This document shows, piece after piece, positions 57,754 to 64,000 of a DNA stretch of 64,000 nt. The DNA is taken from positions 1 to 64,000 of the forward strand of contig JAUCBJ010001086.1 in the NCBI GenBank assembly GCA_032718475.1, read 5' to 3'. The stretch comes from Nemertoderma westbladi. Taxonomy: Eukaryota; Xenacoelomorpha; Nemertodermatida; Nemertodermatidae. Made by a program: the position numbers and the translations under genes. Below the pieces are notes generated by a model that saw only the letters and a list, made by a program, of their open reading frames with translations, had not been told where the DNA came from and searched no databases. The first letter of the stretch is position 1; each line of letters begins with the position of its first letter.

Positions 57754-59006
57754 TCATAAATCTAAGTGACAGTTTTAATTAGGGTTGAGGCCGCCACTAC
57801 TGTAACCAGCGAGTTTCATACAAGTATAAAAATCCAATGGCCGTGTGGGTGGGTTGGGTACCCCAAACTGCATATTCCCATACAGGCTATACAATACAGC
57901 TGATTAGGCCTAATTCTGATAATATTTTAAAAGTGACATAACTTTTCATTCCTGTAAGCAATTTTTTCTCTTACGAGAGGTGAAATGTCATTATATATTT
58001 TGCAAGGAATTCAGTGGTATAAATGTTAAATTTGTGTGTGTGCGACAATTTTGTATCGAATGCGCTTAGCCTTCTCATTTTTTCCTATGTTCGTCTATGG
58101 GGAAAATGCAGCAAGATTGGTCAGTTGGTTCTGGCGACGCCAAATTTTGGCGTTCAAAAGGACAATATCGGGCTGACTGCCTAACTGACATATATATACT
58201 GATATATATATATAAATATTTATTCCTACGCCTATCCTTTCATATCTTTATCCAGTTAGCATTAGCACTAAGTCAGCGCATGCACGTGCGCTTCCGCTTC
58301 CCTTGCACCTGGTGCTTGACCCCAAAATTTCTGCGCCTGGCCAAAATTTTATGTGCCTGATACTGTGATATCTGGATATATCCATGAGATTATTGAGATT
58401 GTACCAAGGCCTACTAGACAGCTAGATAATAGGCCATGCAGCCAGAATTCAGCCTTCTACAGTTCTACTGTTCTAACTTGAGGGCTGAAGTGTTTATAAG
58501 TGAAATACGATAGCAAAGGTGAGACAAAACTGGTTTTCTAAGTTTTTCGAGGGCGCTGAGTCCGTTTTTACAATATTAGAAGCGTAAATAAATTAATTTC
58601 TTTATGTAGGCCTACTCCCATTTTTTTATTGTTAATTTTATAGTTCCTTTGTCAGTTTGTTCTGTTTATTTCTCGTTTATTTGAATGTTTAAATGTTGTA
58701 GAATTGAAAAAATTGTTTAATGTAAAATCTTTCAAAAAAATTCGGATTTAATTTTTAAATGTTATTAAATTAGTAATTAAATTAAAAAACCCTAAGCAAA
58801 AAACCTAAACCTATTTTTTTTCTTTGACCGGCAACCGGCACTGGTAGGTTCAGTAGAACCTAGACAGTAAGTCTGCAGGTCTGAGGTACAGTTAAGTCAG
58901 ACAGTAGGCCTAAACAAAAACAACTGATATAGGCCTACGTTACAGTACCGGTATTTGTCGTTTGTTGTTATAACGTTATTCTGCTTCATTCGCTACTTTT
59001 TTCCAG
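57754..59006. other. Noncoding stretch upstream of the PDCD10-like gene
   Basis: The word cctaagcaaaaaacctaaac at 58791 and neighbours (58784-58823) repeat the end of hAT-1 (about 57675-57715), so a hAT-end fragment lies here. Several TAGGCCTA words occur. The last bases, tacttttttccag (58994-59006), form a good 3' splice acceptor. Confidence 0.6.
58994..59006 (+). promoter_or_regulatory. Candidate 3' splice acceptor before PDCD10-like ORF
   Basis: A pyrimidine tract followed by CAG ends 23 bases upstream of the chosen ATG. It suggests an intron within the 5' untranslated region, a trans-splice site, or a preceding coding exon outside the recognised part. Confidence 0.5.
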
Positions 59007-59029
59007 CGCGACGCTATCGGCACTACAGT

Positions 59030-59785
59030 ATGAGCGCGGACCGGGGCCACCGGCACTCCGACCAACCGATCCCGTCGCTCCCCCACGATCTCTCGCCGCC
59101 CCATCGCGGCTCCCTTCCGACTTCCCCGTCGTCCCACACCCCCTCCGCCCGCCCAGCCACCGACCCGGTACCCCCGGTCGTTTCTCAACTCGTGTTCGAC
59201 GTGGTTCTCCAACCGGCTCTCTCCTCTCTCCTCGCGTCCCACCCCGCCGACGTCGTCGACGAACTGCGAACATCCTTCGCTGTTTCCGAGACAACCAACC
59301 CCGGAATATCATACCTGCTAGTTGCCGCTCTCATAGAAACGCAAACCAACGATAAATCCATCCTACTTGCGGAGTCCCTCCTTCGACTAAGCCGAGAAGT
59401 TTCTTTACAAGAATCAGCCACCCCAGAACTGGCTAACGTATTCTCGAAAGCTCAGGCACTCAAAGACATCCTTAGTAGGATTCCCGAAGAGATAAACGAA
59501 AGATCTCGATTCCTTAACACTATCAAAGACATCGCAAGTGCCATTAGGGATGTACTAGATGCAATCAACGAAACTCTTAAACTCTACGGCGGTGAAGAAC
59601 TCGCTTCTAGAAGGAAGGTAGTGGAAGACCACAAGAAGGACTTCGTTAAATACTCCAAGAAGTTTAGCGATACTCTAAAACTTTACTTTAAGGATCTCCG
59701 AGTTCATAACGTCTACAGCAGTTCCATCCGTCTTACGGCCCAGATCAATCAGATACTCAACGCTCTACGATTAATGACACCCTGA
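59030..59785 (+). CDS. PDCD10: Programmed cell death protein 10 homologue (CCM3), 251 aa, single uninterrupted exon
   Basis: PDCD10/CCM3 is a small helical adaptor of the STRIPAK complex. It binds GCKIII kinases through its N-terminal dimerisation region and partner LD-like motifs through its C-terminal FAT-homology domain. The ATG at 59030 opens a Ser/Pro-rich extension of about 45 residues. From PPVVSQLVFDVVLQPAL the frame follows the family: ETTNPGISYLLV, the LSRIPEEINERSRFL helix, the near-invariant TIKDIASAIRDVLDAINE, and KKDFVKYSKKFSDTLKLYFKD. It ends IRLTAQINQILNALRLMTP. Length is somewhat above the ~212 residues of the vertebrate protein because of the N-terminal extension. The first 260 bp are CpG-rich. 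No stop or frameshift is seen; vertebrate orthologues are split by several introns. No obvious poly(A) tract follows. Confidence 0.93.
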   Translation: MSADRGHRHSDQPIPSLPHDLSPPHRGSLPTSPSSHTPSARPATDPVPPVVSQLVFDVVLQPALSSLLASHPADVVDELRTSFAVSETTNPGISYLLVAALIETQTNDKSILLAESLLRLSREVSLQESATPELANVFSKAQALKDILSRIPEEINERSRFLNTIKDIASAIRDVLDAINETLKLYGGEELASRRKVVEDHKKDFVKYSKKFSDTLKLYFKDLRVHNVYSSSIRLTAQINQILNALRLMTP

Positions 59786-59970
59786 TTGTTTAATATTATT
59801 AATACTTACAGATAATTAATATTTTTAATTATTGATGTTTATAATTATTTTGACGTATATATTTATGGCTTCATATCAGCGTAATTTGCAGGTTAACCTG
59901 AATTTTTTTTGAGTTGCGCGATGTGGCAGTGACTTTATAAGAAAGTGTGGCATAACGAAGCGAGTTTAAG

Positions 59971-60757
59971 TTTTCATATGGGTGCTGGTCGATTCGCCCC
60001 TCGACCTTTTCGCCCCAAGTCGATTCGCCCCACATTTTAGGGGCATATGGACCTGGGGCGAATCGACTTGGACTGTTGGCTGATTCGCCCCACCTTCCTA
60101 GTCCATTCGCCCCAGATGATATTATTGAATGTTTTACTAATATTCTTTTTAGGTACAAAGATATTAGAAAGTGCAGAAGTACCAGATGATTTCCAGGACC
60201 AGAGGTTCATCATATCAATTTGTTTCACATGTAATTTATTATGTATGCTTCTAGGTCCCGCGGGTTCGAACCCTTGCCGAAGCTTAAAAGCAAAGTTGAC
60301 AGAAACAACATTTGGATTTGCTTGATTTACCTTATCAATTTGTTTCACATTATAAGATCTTGAGAAAATATTACTCGAGGTTCAAAAGTGTTTGTAACAA
60401 GATTTCTACTGTAATTTATTGCAATAGATTGAAGATCTAAAAAATATTACCCGTACTGTAGGCCTAATCGAGGGAATTTATTAGATTGAAGGTCTAAAAA
60501 ATATTACGCGTAATCGAGGGTAGTGTCAGTGTTTGTAATAAGATTTCAATATTGCAATTTCTAATATCTTTGTACCTATAAAGAATATTAGGAAAACATT
60601 CAATAATATCATCTGGGGCGAATGGACTTTGAAGGTGGGGCGAATCAGTCAACTGTCCAAGTCGATTCGCCCCAGGTCCACATGCCCCTAAAATGTGGGG
60701 CGAATCGACTTGGGGTGAAAAGGTCGAGGGGCGAATCGACCCGCACCCTTTTCATAT
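59971..60757. mobile_element. Foldback element FB3, long near-identical inverted ends, 9-bp duplication
   Basis: The exact 9-bp word ttttcatat flanks the element at 59971-59979 and 60749-60757. The terminal inverted repeats are about 190 bp (59980-60171 and about 60560-60748) with very few differences. They start gggtgc and contain several ggggcgaatcgacttg-type units. The middle (60172-60560) has a ggttcgaaccc B-box-like word at about 60262 and a direct duplication of about 60 bp (60430-60530) with tctaaaaaatattac. There is no ORF with family resemblance. It lies 186 bp after the PDCD10-like stop codon. Confidence 0.9.
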
Positions 60758-61272
60758 ATATATTCCTTTTTCATAGAAATAATAACCATTTACATCATTA
60801 TTTGCAAACCTCAAAGTAACACTTTGCAGCGTTATGACCCGAGTTTATTTATGTATCGAGCGAGCGCAGCGAGGGAGGTATACATTAATAAACAAGGGTC
60901 TTTAACACTGAATAGTGACCTTTGCAAGCAATGATGCATGTAATTTTGTTACATTATGTCAACTTATCAGCGTTCGGTATGTGAAGGAAGGATTTATTAT
61001 CATTATCGTTTGGGTATTTAAATTGGGTTCATTGTCAAACCTTGTTTTACTGATGGGAGAAGCACTTGACTCTATAATATTTTTGACATAATGGAATTAC
61101 TCGATTACAGTAGGCTTACACGTTAAACAATTATTTACATCAATAGCTATAGTCGCATCACTGCAAACTGGATAATAAAGCAGCACACATTAATATAAAT
61201 GTAAATAATACATTCTGGAATATAGTAACTGAAAGTTGTTTCCCGGTTATTGATTACTTTGTAGCGTTCCGA
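60758..61272. other. Left part of an older palindromic repeat
   Basis: The 28-bp segment at 60948-60975 (gttacattatgtcaactta...) is exactly inverted at 63003-63030. Inner arms actttgtagcgttcc (61257) and aacgctgcaaagt (62959) also pair. The hAT-like elements below sit at its centre. No gene is present. Confidence 0.6.
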
Positions 61273-62954
61273 CCTATAGGCATTAGGGCTACGATTTTGA
61301 ACAATTCTTCGCGATCTTCGCAAACGTCGCGATCTTCGCAAACGTCGCGATTTTTGCCAAGATTGCAAAAATCGCGAAATTTCGCAAACGTCGCGATCTT
61401 CGCGATATTTTGTGTTACCAATACTGTAGGTGGAGCTTCGAAAAAGTCGCGATCTTCGCGAATGTTCTAGAACATTTTTTAAAAAATAAGTAAAATCTAT
61501 AATGAAAAATATACTTTTTAAAATTTTTCAAGAATAAAATATATTATTAGTTCTAGAGAAAAAAAAATATTTTTAAATAAAATAGCTAACATGTTCTATA
61601 GTATATGACACTATTAGTATTAGTATTGTTCACAGAATTCTAGAATGTTATATATATACAGACAGATGGTATAAAATTGTATTCTAGAAGTCCATTTATT
61701 TGTGTAGGCCTTCCAGAAATTTTGCTATTTTTGCGTCGCTGTACCTATAATGGTATTAATAAATAATATTATTAAAGGTTTAGAAATTTTTTTATCGAAG
61801 CTCCACCTATAGTATTGGTAAACGCAAAATATGTCGCGAAGATCGCGACATTTGCGAAGCTCCACCTACAGTAGAGTTGAAACAGAGACTGATCTCTGAT
61901 CTCTGGATTCTCCGGGCAATTTTTTGGTCTCCGGATAGGTCTCTGGTTCCCGGGTATTGAAAACAGACATTTTACCCAGAGATCAGTGATTTGACAAATT
62001 AGAAATAGATATTTAAAAATAGATCCTGTACAACACAAAATGTGAAATGATGATTATTTTTCACACATTTTTTACAATTAATTATTTCTTTAATTTTTAA
62101 CTATTATTCATACACCGCTTCAACACAATTATATATATTCACTTTTACACTATTTCTATTTCTAATAAATGTACCGATAATCTTCTATTTAATTAATTTA
62201 AGGTGCGTTTAATTTTAATTTAAATTAGCACCTAAAGAGGGTTCTTATTTAAGGATAAGGGCGCTTAATTTGAGCTCCCGTAATGTTTAAAAGTGAAAGA
62301 AAGGGCTGTTCTCCATTTAACTTGTTGTAGGATAGATAATATGAAGACCAAATGGAGAGAACGAGCATAACGAGGCTTGTAAATGGGGCGAGTAGAGCAC
62401 TATACCTGTGCACTAAGTATTCGTAAATGACTAAGTTTATAGTGTATTGAAATGTTTATGATTTGAACAATTGTAAAATAAGTGCCTTTAATTAACAAAG
62501 TACCGGTATCTATGGCGCAAAACAAATTAATATAACATATTATTAACAATAACAAAATAAGAACGAATTAATAAACAAATAACTAAATTAATATTAATTA
62601 AGCCCCCCAAACTGTACGTGCGCTTATTTTCTTACGGTGGGTAAGGGTTGGAATGGGTTGGATTTACGTTTCTGCAATTGGACCATAGAAAAATAGTTCT
62701 AAGGCCGTATGTACCTGTTTGTGTTTTATGGGCCTAATCAAATTGTAAGTAGAAAAATAAGCAAAGTCTCTGATTTCTGGCTCTGGTCTCCGGTATTTTT
62801 CAAAATAATTATCCGGGTAGGGCTCTGGTTTACCGGGATAAAGAAAATCAGGTCTCTGTTTCAACTCTAACCTACAGTATTGGTAAACACAAAATATCGC
62901 GACGTTTGCGAACCGATCGCGAAGAATTGTTCAAAATCGTTGCCCCCCTATAGG
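61273..62954. mobile_element. hAT-2: hAT-like element with nested hAT-3
   Basis: The 8-bp word cctatagg flanks the element at 61273-61280 and 62947-62954; because it is a palindrome its weight as a duplication is reduced. The inverted ends share acgattttgaacaattcttc and the following cgcgatc words. Subterminal cgcgatcttcgcaaacgtcg repeats fill 61310-61460 and recur at 61830-61860 and 62890-62930. No transposase is recognised. It is non-autonomous. Confidence 0.7.
61864..62877. mobile_element. hAT-3: non-autonomous hAT-like element inside hAT-2
   Basis: The exact 8-bp word acctacag flanks the element at 61864-61871 and 62870-62877. The inverted ends tagagttgaaacagagac (61872) match perfectly for 18 bp on the right, and tctctg-rich words continue inward on both sides. 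The 998-bp body is AT-rich and noncoding. Removing it joins the two halves of the hAT-2 subterminal repeat, so it is the younger insertion. Confidence 0.85.
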
Positions 62955-63034
62955 CCACAACGCTGCAAAGTGGAACTTTGCAGCGTTACGAGTAATTCAC
63001 CAGAACGCTGATAAGTTGACATAATGTAACAATA

Positions 63035-63620
63035 ATATTTTTATTCTTATATTGTTACTTTTTCCCTCGAATATTCCTAAAACAAAATCGGGAGAAAAAG
63101 TTCACTTCTTTCCCTAGGGAAAATAAGTAACCCATAGTATTACATTGATTTTACTTGTTTTCCCGGCGAAAAATTTGAAGTAAAATAGTTTTGGTGGAAT
63201 TTCTTAAATTTTATTACATGTGCTGAAAGAGCATCGAAGTAGGTTTGTATTTAATTTGAACAAAATCCATTGACACACTCAATTAAAGTTATTGCTACTT
63301 CAGTGTCTGCAAGGCGAACTCCAAAACGGAACTCACATACTACAGTTATATACTACAGTTCAATTTATTTTGTAACACTATATCGCTTTATCTTTTATTA
63401 AAGAATTTAGAATACAATAAAGTACCAATTGGAGAATAAAATTACGTATTACATGGGAAGAAAACGTAGAACATTTTATTTTTTCAATATTCTCTCGACC
63501 CTTTATTAACCTCGCTGCCGCTCGGTAAATAAAATTCCTATAAAATAGTGAAAAAAGTTCTCCTTTTTTTTCCTTTTTTTTCCCATGCAATTAATAATTA
63601 TTATATATTTGTATGTAATT
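63035..63620 (+). repeat. Rep-A copy 3
   Basis: It matches copies at 6030-6640 (same strand) and 42690-43400 (opposite strand). Landmarks include aaaatcgggagaaaaag (63086), tccaaaacggaactca (63319) and a block tattctctcgaccctttat (63489) shared with copy 2. Confidence 0.7.
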
Positions 63621-64000
63621 AATTTCGCACTACCAAATCGCCAGGGCGACATATTTTCTAACTTTATATCGCAGTGCGACATTATTTCTCTGTATGTCCC
63701 TACGCCATACATTTACTACAGTATGTATTTCCAGTATATACAGTAGGTCACCGACTCATTCTAAATATAATCACATGACGTCATTCGAATACACACTTTG
63801 AAATTTAAATTAATTAATGAATTTAATTAATTAATTGTAGAGTCAAAAGACGCGCAAGACTCTCCGCTTTCAATTGATATACTGTAAGCCATGTATGTAA
63901 TCATTGAGATTAAATGTGTATTTAAATGGATCTAAAATCACCCTCCATAGAAACCAATATAAGAAGTTATCTGAGCACTGCGTAGTGACGTCAAAACTGT
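63621..64000. other. Noncoding window end
   Basis: No gene or repeat boundary is supported. Confidence 0.5.

Overview
The window comes from a metazoan, probably an aquatic invertebrate. The evidence is an intron-containing nuclear tRNA-Tyr gene, a recognisable PDCD10/CCM3 homologue, a candidate first exon of a secreted receptor with a consensus splice donor, and a dense layer of animal-type transposons (LINEs, a BEL/Pao LTR element, piggyBac-like, hAT-like and foldback elements). The DNA is AT-rich, and the palindromes TAGGCCTA and ACCGGT recur throughout. I cannot name the phylum. There are no bacterial operons, no CRISPR array and no rRNA genes.

Layout. 1-9.5 kb: fragments of one LINE family (called LINE-A here), recognised by a shared C-terminal ORF and a (TAG)n tail, plus a diverged LINE end, a dispersed repeat (Rep-A) and a tRNA-like sequence. 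10.4-11.8 kb: a reverse-strand LINE-A copy with an exact 14-bp target-site duplication (TSD). 12.5-13.0 and 23.5-24.6 kb: two decayed copies, in opposite orientations, of a reverse transcriptase family with a PD-type nuclease-like tail. 25.4-28.8 kb: the longest LINE-A copy, inserted inside the endonuclease gene of another, oppositely oriented LINE. 29.4-31.1 kb: an internally deleted piggyBac-like element carrying a ~163-bp tandem repeat. 33.1-33.4 kb: candidate host exon. 37.0-37.7, 39.0-40.2 and 60.0-60.7 kb: three G/C-rich foldback elements, each flanked by an exact 9-bp duplication. 38.0 kb: tRNA-Tyr. 43.9-46.7 kb: a large inverted repeat built from the piggyBac-type 163-bp repeat. 47.0-57.7 kb: a hAT-like element split by a 9.6-kb BEL/Pao retrotransposon. 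59.0-59.8 kb: the PDCD10-like gene. 60.8-63.0 kb: nested hAT-like elements inside an older palindrome.

Only the PDCD10-like gene, the tRNA and possibly the receptor exon look like host genes. The rest reads as a stratified record of insertions. In at least five places, exact duplications and interrupted homology fix which insertion came later: foldback into LINE at 39-40 kb, LINE into LINE at 25.6-28.5 kb, a LINE stub next to a LINE relic at 41 kb, BEL into hAT into palindrome at 47-58 kb, and hAT into hAT into palindrome at 61-63 kb. No transposon gene looks intact from end to end.
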